Assembly: GCA_963693285.1 (NCBI GenBank)
Contig: OY848917.1
Coordinates: forward strand, 6,272,118 to 6,336,117
DNA from: Xestospongia muta
Lineage: Eukaryota; Porifera; Demospongiae; Haplosclerida; Petrosiidae
Direction of reading: 5' to 3'
DNA length: 64,000 nucleotides
The position numbers were made by a program, and so were the translations under genes. This document shows positions 11,392-23,050 of the stretch, piece by piece. A model generated the notes under the pieces. It did not search any database and was not told the DNA's origin. It saw only the letters and a program-made list of their open reading frames with translations. How positions within the stretch are numbered: position 1 is the stretch's first letter; each line of letters opens with the position of its first letter.

Positions 11392-13202
11392 ATGGCTCTG
11401 TCCAATGAACGATTTTATGAAGACGTTAATCTTCTTCCAATGCCTTTAAGTGTTTTTGTAGAGCTGTATGGCACTAAACTACCTCAAATAGTAACTGTGA
11501 ACGAATCCATTTATGGCATTTGTAGCGGAGCTATATCTGAAGGTCAGCATCTTCGAATCTACTTTAAAAAAGAAACCAAAGTTGTTGATGTGAGTCTTTC
11601 ATCACGTAATTGCGTTGTACCAGTTAGTTCCCAATTGAAAGCAAGTGTTCTTTATAATCCTCACAATAATCTTGAAAAGGCCAAAGAAGGTTATTATTTT
11701 GCTACTGTGGCTGATTTGATTAAAGCTGTACCTCAACCGTCTGTTGTTAGTGTAGGAAAAAATTGGACATCTTCAAAAAACTCAACTTTGTCATTGCAAA
11801 AAGATCAAATTTTAATTGTAAAAGGAGTTGATTCATTTAATCTGAAGGGAAAGAAGCTTAATTGTATTGACGTAGACTCAAATACATTACTTTGTCTTGA
11901 AGAAACTTGTAAAGGTCATTTTACAACTCAACCATCTTTGATAGCCATTGACCTACAACTACTAGTGAAACACCTCCAGTTACCAATTCAAGTGATGTTC
12001 TTTCATCACGATGACACAAAATCTAACAAACTGTTCCAAAATGAAACTGGAAGTATCACAAAGGAACACATTCTTCAATCTGTTATTGTAGCACCTAGTT
12101 TTACAGAAAGGAATCAATATGATGATGTCCCAAGGGAAATTGTAGAGATTGTAGTGTCAGTACCAATTAATATCACAGTCATACAAATTTCAGAAGAAGA
12201 CAGAATAAAGCTGAATATAGGAGCACAGAGATTAGCCAAAATTCTCAATCCTTCACTTGTTACTGAAGTTGTCTTAAATGTTTCCCCTATAGTGAATTCA
12301 TTTCAAGAAGAAGTTTTGAAATTTATACCAGAAAATGAATGGAGAAATGATGTACATAAAATAAATATTGGAGAATATGAAGTTTTTCACGAGTTTTTTT
12401 TTCGAAGTGAATCACAACAATGTGAAGACGTCATAGAATTAAGAGACATTCATCTGCCACGTCAATATGAAGTGCCACAAGTGAGACCATTACCATTACC
12501 TCTAGTGAAACCACCTACCAATAATAAGACTCCACTTTATGTTCCACCTTGTCCATCAGATGATGCTAACATTCCTCCACCAATACCACCAAAACCTAAA
12601 AGGGCAGGAAATGCAATTGTACACACTCCAGATAATTGCTATACAAGTTCACATATTTCAAAAACAAACGAAAACACATCTTTAAGGAAGGCATCAAGTG
12701 AAAATGAACTACTACTAACGGAGTTGTCAGAGTTAAGAGAAAGCAATGTTCAACTAACTGCTCGTCTACATGAACTAGAAAATACTATAACTGGTAAGAA
12801 AGAGAGTAAAGTAGTAGAAAATAAGTTAAACATATGACATGCTGACAAATACAACACTTTTTGCATATAATTACAGAGAAATCCAATCAAGAAAGAAAAG
12901 AGAAAACTACAAAACTTAAAGAAAACAAAACAGTTTTGGAAAAACTGACAGTCAATGAGGTAGTGTCAAATATATGTACAATCAGCTAATTATAATTGAC
13001 TCTTTAGGTTGCTCAATTATTAGAGAAGTTAGGATTAGGTAATTACAAAGAGACATTTATTGAAGAACAAATTGATGGCTCTCTTCTCTCTGAATTGGAT
13101 GAAGCTGTTCTTGAAGAGGACCTTGGCATAACAACAAGACTGCATCGTATTAAACTAATGTCAATTATCAATGGTCGCATATCTGTCTCAAAGTTCATTT
13201 AG
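11392..13202 (+). CDS. Gene D: CABIT-SAM adaptor protein, 3 exons, 559 aa
   Basis: Coding exons are 11392-12793, 12877-12959 (83 bp) and 13008-13202, joined in phase 1 and phase 0. The frame is open upstream to 11,311, but the Met at 11,392 (MALSNERFYED) matches paralogue starts, and the conserved leader motifs lie in the extension. CABIT spans about residues 15-290, with core KLNCID and C-KGHFTTQP. The tail has PPPIPPKPKRAG and an isolated Tyr (NCYTSSH). A coiled coil follows (ELLLTELSELRESNVQLTAR), then a lysine/glutamate-rich linker exon. The SAM domain is VAQLLEKLGLGNYKETF to INGRISVSKFI. This is the only plus-strand member of the A-E subfamily, so an inversion or an inverted duplication is implied. 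Predicted to be a cytoplasmic signalling adaptor. Confidence 0.9.
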
Positions 13203-14175
13203 GATTAATTTGAGACTCTTGATAAATTATATAGTTATGATTTATCATGTATCTCACATTTTATAGTTAACTATGTAGTTTAAAACAACATGCCAAATAA
13301 AACAAATATCTAACAAAACTAGATGTGTTGTGACATATAGAAAGTAAGATAAAGCTATCTAGGAATTTAACTGTTTCATACATATATGGATATTATTATA
13401 ATCTTTCTCTAATCTAATTAGGTTATATTTTGATCATATCCTACATAAGCATATACATTATTTCATACATTTTTAAATTAATCATTTACTCCCAACATAA
13501 AATCTAATAATAAAAATGAAGTAAAATTGTGAACACTCATTTATGGAGTCTTGAAGCAAGAAAATTCATCAGATGCACAATTTCATTATATATGCATTTC
13601 CAACCTCTTGTTGCACTGCAAATGAATGAATGATACTGTGAACAAATAAGTATATAGTTTATTGGTTCAGTCAAACTTTGATGGGACGTATTAACATATA
13701 GAACACTTCTTCATGATCAGGGACATATGTAACATGTAACAAAGTTTTCTAGACCATAAAGTAATGAAGAATAACCTTTTGATTTAAGATACTCCATTTT
13801 ATTATCTCTGCATACACTAGCAGAATAAAAGTTTTTATTAAGTATTGTCTCCTGTGTCCTTCCAGTGATATAAAGATAATTTGTTAGGATAATCTCCTCA
13901 AGCAAATTGTGTTGAAAGTTAAATTATTATTATTGCTAACCATATATGGTGTGCACGGTTTCTATATTGTCTCACATACACAATGTGCATAGCATTCAGA
14001 ACAATGTATCAATTATTTTTGGATCAACAGGAAACTTTGACTTTTATGCTAGAAAATATGTACATACATTTCATTGTTTTCTACAGATTAAAATTATGGT
14101 TTGTTACTTATTCATCATAAACTATATACATAACAAAAAATAGAATCAGCAGAAAATTTTGGTGATAAACGCCTT
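13203..14175. other. Intergenic region between convergent genes D and E
   Basis: AT-rich sequence of 970 bp holding the 3' flanks of D (plus) and E (minus). Two ORFs of 62-65 codons (13,717-13,905 minus; 13,946-14,143 plus) have no family features. No repeat or RNA gene was recognised. Confidence 0.6.
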
Positions 14176-16220
14176 TTAATCTTCATTTAACTTAAAGACT
14201 GACAGATGACCTTTAACTACTGACATTAGCTTAATACGATGTAACCTTGTCGACATGCCCAGGTCCTCTTCAAGAATGGACTCATTCAATTCTAGCAGCA
14301 AAGAGCCATTAATTTGTTCTTTGATAAACTTTTCTTTGTATTTTCCCAATCCCAACTTCTCTAAAATCTCAATAACCTATAAAATGCAAAATCCAAAAAC
14401 TTGAAAATTGTGATGTTTTAAAGACATTAGACAACTAAGATATCATGGTAAGACATAGCTACATAAGACATTTTTACTTGAACTACTAGTCTACACATGT
14501 TATAAAACAAGTTGTAAGTCAATGCTTAAGTACTATTAACATATGCATAAATGCATTGTAAAAACGGATAATTGGTTACAGATTGCACGATGCAAACTGA
14601 AAGTAAACATAATACTATTTTGTAAGCAGTCAATCAAAACAGTATTATGTATACTTTAAATGTAATCTTTATAACCATAATATATTGGTAAAATAAACAA
14701 ATCAGTTTTCTAGTGATATGCATACTGTTTAACTTTCAGTTATACCTCCATGACAGACATTTTTTTCAAGAAAGATTTGTTTTCCTTGAGAGCAATGACA
14801 TCTTCTTCATTTATCATTTTCTTCTCTATGTGGTGAAAAAAGAATTGTATACATCTTAGAAACCTTTATAATTCCAGGTTATTACATATTGCTTATGATT
14901 ACCATTAATTGTACTATCCTCCAGTTCTTGAAGATGAGCAGTTACTTCAGTATTGTTTTTCCTTAACTCTGCCAGTTGTTGTAGTAGTAATTCATCTTCT
15001 GCTGATACTGTTTTTGGAGTTGGATCACAATCACTTACAACATCATAAGAAACTTGAATATGACCATAAAAAGGATTGTCTATAATAGTTTTAAAATCTT
15101 TATCTTCACTTGGAAAATCAAGAGAACATGATCTTTTTTGTCTCAATGGTATGGGCGTAGCATAAGAAAGATTGCGAGAGGAATTGAGAGAAGGTGTGGA
15201 TTTAGTAGACGTTTCGACTTCAGCAACAGACAACATTTTGTATTTCCCAGTATTCACATAATGTATGCCATTTATCCATTCCTTTTCTGGCAAAGATTTC
15301 AATATTTCTTCTTGAAATGATTTCATCGCTTGGGAAACATTGGTAATAACTTCAGTCACTAGAGATGGCTTGAGTATTTTTGCGAGTATATGTGACTCTA
15401 AAATCAACTTAGTCCGAACTTTTTCAGAAATCTGTACAATCTTGACATTTATTGGCACAGAAGCTACAATTTCTAATATCTCACTTGGGACATCGTTGTA
15501 TTGACTTCTTTTTGAAAACTTAGGTGCTGCAATTATAGACTTAAGTAAGTACTGTTTACCAATCATTCCAATTTCATTGTCAAACCATCTGTAATGTTTT
15601 GCATCATGGTGATGAAAGAAAACTTGAATTGGTAACTGGAGGTGTTCCACTAGTAGACGTAGGTCAACAGCTATTAAAGACGGCTGAGTTGTAAAATGAC
15701 CTTTACATGTATCTTTGAGACAAAGTGATGTATTTGACTCTGTGTTGATACAGTAAAGTTTCTTTTCTATTTTACTTACTGAACTAATAATCAAGATTTG
15801 ACCTTTACGCAATGACTGAGATGAGTTCTTTGGAGACATCCAGTTTTTCCCTACACTAACAACAGACGGTTGAGGTACAGCTTTAACCAAGTCAGCCACA
15901 GTAGCAAAATAATATCCTTCTTTGGCCTTTTCAAGATTATTGTGAGGATTATAAAGAACACTTGCCGTCAAATGAGAACTAATTGGTACAACGTAGTTAT
16001 GTGATGAAAGACTCACATCAACAACCTTTGTTTCTTTCTTAAAGTAGACTTGAAGAATCTGACCTTCAGACAATAATGACTCACTGCACATTCCATAAAT
16101 GGATTTGTTGACAGCTATCATTTGAGGTAGTTTAGAACCATATACTTTTACAAAAGCATTTAAATACATTGGTAGTAAATCTAAGTCTTCATAAAACTGT
16201 TCATGGGAGGACAAAGCCAT
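14176..16220 (-). CDS. Gene E: CABIT-SAM adaptor protein, 3 exons, 532 aa
   Basis: Coding exons on the minus strand are 16220-14903, 14825-14746 (80 bp, one codon shorter than in B, C and D) and 14376-14176. The SAM exon has no ATG near its start and was found by reading from the acceptor (TAG|GTTATTGAG). It encodes VIEILEKLGLGKYKEKF to LHRIKLMSVVKGH and ends FKLNED. CABIT is about residues 17-290 with core LYCIN and C-KGHFTTQP. The tail is short: KRSCSLDFPSEDKD, then tyrosines in NPFYGHIQVSYDVV. A coiled coil occupies ELLLQQLAELRKNNTEVTAH. The start MALSSHEQFYED matches gene A closely. The intron before the SAM exon (369 bp) is longer than in the paralogues. Confidence 0.88.
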
Positions 16221-17750
16221 AGCTGCTTCAAAAAAATGACTATGACATCATAACATGTGATCTTGTTTATATTACATTGAAAGCAAACTAAAATGCTTTC
16301 TTGGAAAGGATGATAATAATTAATCATGACATTCATTGATTAGTGATAAGATACATCATCACATATGTTTGATATATTGAAGTTTATTACACCATCAAAA
16401 TTAAAATTACACAAGCTCATTAGTTAATTTAACTTAAAATGATATTATCACTAACCCTAGTTTGATGTTTAGCTACAGACTATAAAACATTAGTATTCAA
16501 TAAGAAATCTAATGGGTTTCTGAATTGACCAACTTGAAGCATTAATCAAACTTCATTAATCAACTTTTTAATATATGATATTATACATCTATATATGTAT
16601 ATAATAAATAACATATTATATACATCTACAAACAATGTAAGTCCATACAAAGCAATCCTAGAACACAATCAAACTATGCTTTTGTCTTTACTTTGTTGTT
16701 TATTTATCATCTTAAAATAGTGTAATAAATAACTATGCAATGTTTATCTTTTTAAAATAGCAATTAGTCAATTTCCACATTACTATAGAACATAAGTCAC
16801 TGACAGGCATGTTGAGAGCCTATTGGTGGCCCTGGGACAGGGGTCCTACTACATGTACATATCTCTTATTGTATGACCTTGTAATCATGTGACAGAGTCA
16901 GTGTGGCATTGAAATGTGTGTGTGCCATGAAAACAAATAATTAGAAATCCATTTTAGTTTTCTTTTAGTAAAATCAGTAATTATGTCACTTACGTTTACA
17001 GTTCTTGTCAGTTCATGCTCAATGCTTAAACATGCTAATCCTTTTCATAAAATTTCTCAATAATTTGTACTGTGAGAGTCAACATGACATTTTATATACA
17101 GATTTGACAAGAAAATGACATTGGAGCTCCTTACTAGGTTGAGGTCCCAGTAATGTGTCCACACTTCCCCCTCTCAATAGTCCTGATCATTTATGAACAC
17201 TTCAGAAATAATAATGATGATGTTTTTAAAGGACAATAAGGCAGTTATTAGTCATCAAGCTGTTGAAGTGGTATGTGCTCAGTGTTAACGCCAATCATGG
17301 TTCCAATTACCAATAGTATAGCAATATATGCTCAATATATGTATAATAAAGCTTAATATATGCATCAAGATGTGTTGCTTAATAATCATAATTAAGTGAT
17401 GGTGATAAACCTTTCATACATTAAATCTTTGTTTAATAACTACTATTGATGATGAACAATCTGTTGTCAATTTTCATGCACAATCGTAAATCTTTGTGTA
17501 TTGTTATTCAGTCATCAAATGCTATAGATACTACAGTATTGTTAAATCGTCTGTTTTAGTAACTTTTGACCCACCCCCATAGTAGGGAATCGTGACTTTT
17601 AAACAGAGGTTAAGAAGATTGATGTTAATTATTAAATATATATTGTTTCATGTAGAAATTATCTGTTGTATAATGGCAAAATCTTAAACTGTAGTGGCTT
17701 TTCATGTATATATATATATATATATACTTGATAGAAGGAGAGAACCTTCT
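16221..17750. other. Intergenic region upstream of gene E
   Basis: About 1.5 kb of AT-rich DNA with the presumed promoter of E at its left end. It contains the repeated block 16,612-16,727 and a TA microsatellite at about 17,707-17,727. No gene was recognised. Confidence 0.5.
16612..16727. repeat. Non-coding block repeated at 7,383-7,500 (copy 2)
   Basis: This copy of the 7,383-7,500 block lies about 390 bp upstream of gene E. In the minus-strand series (B, C, E) the first copy lies downstream of C, so this position is where the 3' flank of a further minus-strand paralogue would be expected. It could be the relic of a lost gene copy, or just a dispersed repeat. Confidence 0.55.
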
Positions 17751-17751
17751 A

Positions 17752-18150
17752 TGTTGGACAAACGTTATCATTACAAACTACAGAAATGGTGCTTGAGTTA
17801 TTGCTGAGAGCTCTGACCCAGTGTCATATATAGATCACATTGATGATCAATAAGTGGAAAATAGATATGTAGATCAAATACAAGAAGTCTTATACGCAGA
17901 CAATGCATGTACTCAATTATCTGATAATGCTTCTACAAATGTTATTGAAGATTTGTTAGTTCATCTTCTCAAGTCTCCAAACATAATGACTCATTGTCTC
18001 CTTCAATTAAAATTAGTGAACAAAGTAAAATGATTCATAACAACATCCTTTCCGTACTCGTTGACCTCCAGACTGTTGCAGAGATTACTCAGCACCTCAA
18101 TTGCACATGGTTACTTAAAGGTTTTATTTTTTGTGTAAGAAAGGTGAGAA
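17752..18150 (+). pseudogene. Decayed coding exon of an unidentified gene
   Basis: Successive plus-strand segments read like coding sequence in shifting frames. MLDKRYHYKLQKWC starts at 17,752. A 79-codon stretch at 17,797-18,033 is broken only by a TAA at 17,851-17,853 (VIAESSDPVSYIDHIDDQ, then QIQEVLYADNACTQLSD). A third frame continues as MIHNNILSVLVDLQTVAEI from about 18,030. The residue pattern is helical and typical of real protein, but I do not recognise the family. At least one stop and two frameshifts mean it cannot be translated as one exon. It may belong with the open exon at 18,294-18,459. Confidence 0.4.
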
Positions 18151-18293
18151 TGGTATATTAATATTCATATAGATTGTTTATCTTTATTATAGGCCTATAG
18201 CAAAGAAAGTATTAAATCTTCCTGCTATAATGTGACTATTAGATCTATTATAATAGGTATGCATCCATACATAGTATAATGTGATTTTCACAG

Positions 18294-18459
18294 TATACAC
18301 TTAGTGAGGCATGTGACCTGGAAACCTTTCATATTCCAATATTCCTTCTTCAAGTTCTCCCTTCATTCACATCTGTTTGTTTGAAAGCTGGTACAACCCA
18401 GAGTATCATATTTTCTACTATTAATCTGGAGACTAACAAGGGACCAACTAAAGTAAAAG
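18294..18459 (+). other. Candidate upstream coding exon of gene F
   Basis: The open stretch lies between an acceptor (TTTTCACAG|TATACAC) and a strong donor (AAAG|GTAAGT). It is 166 nt and ends in phase 1. It reads YTLSEACDLETFHIPIF and ends NKGPTKVK. Spliced to the acceptor at 19,282, it would run in frame into the gene F start (G|TA ATG). A related exon with the same phase lies upstream of gene G (22,149-22,221). It could be a coding or untranslated 5' exon of F, or part of the decayed gene just upstream. Confidence 0.4.
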
Positions 18460-18893
18460 GTAAGTTTCATTTCACACTTCATATGCTAGATTGCTAGTGA
18501 TTTTCAGTCTATGAAGTGTTATAATGAAGTATAGTTTTAAACCTTTATCAACTTGTCATATCCTATCTTAGTCAGAGAAAAGAACTGTAATAGTATTATT
18601 TTAATGCTGCCACTCTGAGCTAATAGAGAAGCAATATTACCATTTATTTGTTAAAATGCTGTTGACTTATATATTAATTATGAAGACTCTTCCATCAAAC
18701 TGGCTATAGTATTGATTATAGTAGATTGGTATCGAGTTCTATTAATGTTCACGTTAAAATACATTGTGATATGAACTACTAAACAATACCAGAAAGGCAA
18801 TGAGAAGTCATGTTGAGTTACAATGTTGATATTCTGCAGACATAATTGGATTTTTTCCATATTTGAATCTCTTAATTCGATTGTTAAATTACA

Positions 18894-19076
18894 GTGATGC
18901 AATGTTGTTTATATACTTGCCAAAACTGACTATACTGTACAACCCATATAAAGCCACCCTTTATTGTATGTAGACACGACATATTTAGTGATGCAATGTT
19001 TACATTATTCCCAATGATGACTAAGTATTGTGTACTATGAAGCTCATATAAAGCCACCCTTTATTGTAGGCATGCC
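18894..19076. repeat. Imperfect tandem duplication upstream of gene F
   Basis: Two copies, each beginning GTGATGCAATGTT and ending CATATAAAGCCACCCTTTAT, lie head to tail (about 18,894-18,983 and 18,979-19,068). The ends match almost perfectly while the middles differ. This is within the probable first intron or promoter of gene F. Confidence 0.6.
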
Positions 19077-19284
19077 TAATTTGTATTCTCTGTGTTCAGT
19101 ATCCTGAAAGAAATTGTAGATGTCAGAATGGCATTATTGACATTGATGTTACTTTTGTTATGTCAAAGTAGTAAATAAAGATAGGTTCTATGGTAATTTT
19201 TATAAATTAAAATATAGATATATTATTCTGATGGTTACTAACTCTTCTCATGTGAATCACTTTCTTGTATTTGCACATACAGTA

Positions 19285-21430
19285 ATGAATAATACATCAC
19301 CTCTATTGGCTCCTCAACGACAAACATCACCTCAACCTCCACCTTTACCCCCAAGGACACAGAGTATGATTAAGAGAAAAGCATATGGAGTAAAACCAAA
19401 AGCATTCTCACTAAGTGCTTCTGAGAACTGGTCAATACGTGAAGATGATCATGAACTAGAATGTTATGATGTGGTGAAGTCATCAGAAGCTATGCCATTG
19501 AACCGAGTTGTTGAAGAGGCCAATCATTTGCCTGTGACTGTAGCAATGAAAGAATCATTATATGGTATTTGTGGGGATTGGTCGCTATTTGAAGGGCAGT
19601 TATTGAACATTCATTTTCAAAAAGAGACAGAAGTTGTGTCTGTTCAAATTGATGGAGGAGCTCAGTACATTGTTCCACTAAACTCCACACTACAATGTAG
19701 TATCTTGTATGATCCTTTAACAAACATCGAGTTAGCTAAAATGGGTTTCGATTTTCAAAACGTTCTTAGTATTATAGAAGCTAAGCCAATGCCTAAAGTA
19801 GTTGCTGTCACAGTTGATTGCTCACCAGTGACTAAAGGTGAAATATTGGTGATTAAGAGTGTTCAATACCAAGAGAATAATAGTGAAAAGAGACAAATAC
19901 TTTGCTTATCTGTCAAGACAGGAACTGAGAAATGGTTAAATGAAGATTGTGAGGGTTGTTTTACAACAGAGATTCAGCTGATTAAACTTCACCTCTCAGA
20001 ATTAATTCCTCATATATCTCTACCAATACAAGCTGTTTTCTTTGACTCAAGAGAGACAGGGATTTCATTACCTTTAAATGTAGATGTTGGACCTTGTATA
20101 ATAGATTATCATCGCGTAGAGAAATCTATTGTTACTTCAGTTGACAATCCTCAGTGCTCGTCCCCTTTGCAGAAAGAAAAAGCCTCTCCTAACATGGAAG
20201 TAATTGAAATACTGCTGATGAATGTAAACTTTGCTGTGCAACAAATGAACTTGTCATTTAGCAAGAGTCGAGAATTATCCAAACGAACATATCTTCTCAA
20301 GGAGTCTTTGCCCTCACAAGTCGACAGAGTTATTGTTAGTCTTTTTTCAACAACAAATGCTTTACAGACAAAGCTCTTTAAAGCAGTCTATTCACCATGG
20401 ACAAGGAAAAGATCACAACAAGTAGTTCATTCACAAACCAGCCCCTATATATCTTTTGTTGCCAAACAAGCTGATGAGATGCATTTGTTGCCTAAAAATG
20501 AAGCAGATGAAAAAGATGAGCTAATAATCAATCGTTTGTATCAATCAACACCTCGACAACCAACCGATGATGATCATCAATATACTCCTATACCTTCTTC
20601 TATTGGTGCTGATTATTACAACTATAATCCATATTCATCTTCGGAGTCCCTGGTAGAGCCATCCCCATCTCCTACTGAATCAGACTCATATGATGTTCTT
20701 GATCGGAATGTTACGGAACATAATGGTGACATAGAGAATTCTGGTAAACCTATTCTTGATGAATATGCCAATTTGTCAAAGAAAACTGTGCCCATGGATG
20801 ACTCTTTGAGACAACAAATAGCTCAGTTATGTAAGACTACTCAAATACTCATACATCAAATGAAGTCATTATGTAACACTAACAAAGACCTATTACTTCA
20901 TATGCAGTCATTAAGAGACCAACTAAAGAGTGAGTTGATTTTGTAATTCTAAGAGTATAGGCATACTCAAACTCATGTTGTTAATGTAATATGTATACTC
21001 TCATGCATGTAGCTACAGCTGTTATAAATGAAAGGTCTGAGAGTAGTCTTACTCATGGCGATAAGCAAGCTTCATTAGATGTTTTCAGTTCTCCAACTTA
21101 CAACACAGCCGCACAAAATCACCTTGTGTTGGCTACTTACAGCTGTAGTAAGGTAATGTAATAACCATTCAAAAATAATCAAATTAACCTGAAAGACGTT
21201 TTATGACAGCTGTTATCTAATGCTCTTACACATTACAGGTCTTGGAACTTCTTGATGACTTAGGTATGGGTCAGTACAAAGCAGCGTTTGATAAAGAAAA
21301 GATTACTGGTTCACTCTTGCTAGACTTGGATGAGTCTATACTTGAACATGAACTGGGAATGGTATCAAAGATACATCGGCTGAAAATTATGCGATTATTG
21401 GATGGTCGACAAGCCCTCACTGATATATGA
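19285..21430 (+). CDS. Gene F: CABIT-SAM adaptor protein, 3 main exons, about 656 aa
   Basis: Coding exons are 19285-20929, 21019-21152 (or from 21013, an alternative in-frame acceptor) and 21239-21430. The Met at 19,285 follows a splice acceptor (CACATACAG|TA), so a 5' exon exists upstream. The N-terminus carries a strong SH3-ligand motif, QPPPLPPRTQ (residues 17-26). CABIT is about 70-345, with Cys207 in the core (ILCLS) and CEGCFTTE. The long tail has YDVL and DEYANLSKK; Y-A-N is a YxN motif of the type bound by the GRB2 SH2 domain when phosphorylated. A coiled coil lies at SLRQQIAQLCKTTQILIHQM. The SAM exon is VLELLDDLGMGQYKAAF to LLDGRQALTDI. By layout this is the most GAREM-like pair with gene G. 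Parts of the CABIT and SAM exons are almost identical to G in DNA. Confidence 0.88.
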
Positions 21431-23050
21431 GAAAGACAATTCTAACTAATGCTTACAGTTGTCTGTTTATTGTTAATTATGTATTTAACTTATAATTACA
21501 TATACATATCATACGTCATAATTTATAGAAAGTAAAGTGTCTTCCCTTCTCCTTAGCCTTTTAGTACTAAAAATCTATTATCCCATTTGTGTACTCACTT
21601 GTATAATATTATTTGTTTTGGTCATATTTGTTGTATTGTTATGTTATAAAAGTACAAAGAAAGTTTTAACAAGATCAATTGCTGAGAGTTTGCTCTTTGT
21701 ACTGAACAAATATTTCATACAGACAATCGTCAAATGTTTTCTTCTATAATAACAATCAACATAATTATGTTGGCAATATAAATCAACTGTGGTATTGCTA
21801 CATTTTGAACATGAATTAGAACTATCTTTTGTCCGAATGATACTACACTATTATTTAAACCATATTCTCAATTGAATTATCTAATAATAATTATGCATGC
21901 TGCAATGTTTTGACTATTAACAAATTTACATTCTTTACTGCCAAAATGAACATGACTGTGAAGTAACAAATGACACATATTCTACTTTACATGTACACAT
22001 GTAGTAAAATATGGTGTTATATGAACATATAGGTGTATTCAGGTGTGTATGTATACCTTACATGGCATAATAAGGTGTGACACAGAAGCCTGACATATTT
22101 CTAGGAGCATAAACTCTCTTAGTCCACATCTAGTTTATATATTAGTAGCTGCTACCAGACTGGAGTTTGTTCATCTACTCTATTGAACTGAAAATTGACA
22201 AGATCAAGAGTATAGTGAAAGGTATAATCACAGATAAGACAACTAGTTAATTGCTGGTACAGTTTGTGTGTGAGAGAAAGATAATTTTATATAACTTAAT
22301 ATATAATATCTTAAAACTCTGCTTTCAGAGGGTAATTTACTGTTTACTTTCTATATTGTGTGATGTAAATTATCTATAATTACTATACACTAGATAAATT
22401 TTCTAACTGTTGGTTTTTAACAGTAGAGCACAAACGTGTTCTTAACAAATTGCTATTATGTATCTTAATCATTATCTATTGTTAAAGTTAGTTACACAGT
22501 TATAGGCACTGATCTTGAGAATGTTCCTTTCAAATGACTGAAATATACTTTGCTATTGAATGCATAATAGATTAGTCACAGCTCTACTATCTATAGTCAT
22601 GGTATTGTTTCCCAGATAACTGTCACATCAATCAGGGTCCTGAAGACGTAAATCACACATTTCTGTATCAATGCAAAATTACTCAATTGCCATTGTTAAC
22701 AAAAACCCTAGACTAAAAAAATGAAATTAATTGAATTATAACCATGAATGACTGACTATTTAATAAACTTTCTCTTTATATGGAAGTTTTAATTTAATTG
22801 ACTTTGATATATTTATATTTATTGCCAAAGATAAATCAGACACTACATGTCATAAAAGTCATAAAAGTCCTTGGTTGTAAATATACACCCTACAGTGGGT
22901 CATAACCATACACTTGTCGTTTTATTGTACATATGCATGTACATACTAAATAATAACTATTAGAATAGTCACAGTACATGGAATACTAATAAATTGTTTA
23001 GTAGATAACTCAGCACTCAAGAGTATTAATGTTTTATTACTTTTGTAGGA
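21431..23050. other. Intergenic region between F and G, with a candidate 5' exon of G at 22,149-22,221
   Basis: AT-rich DNA. The segment 22,149-22,221 lies between TAGTAG and a GTATAA donor, is open for 24 codons plus one base, and reads DWSLFIYSIELKIDKIKSIVK. It aligns loosely with the end of the exon at 18,294-18,459 upstream of F. Joined to the acceptor at 23,048 it enters the gene G start in frame (G|GA ATG). The rest, including 22,230-23,048, shows no gene or recognisable repeat. Confidence 0.4.
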
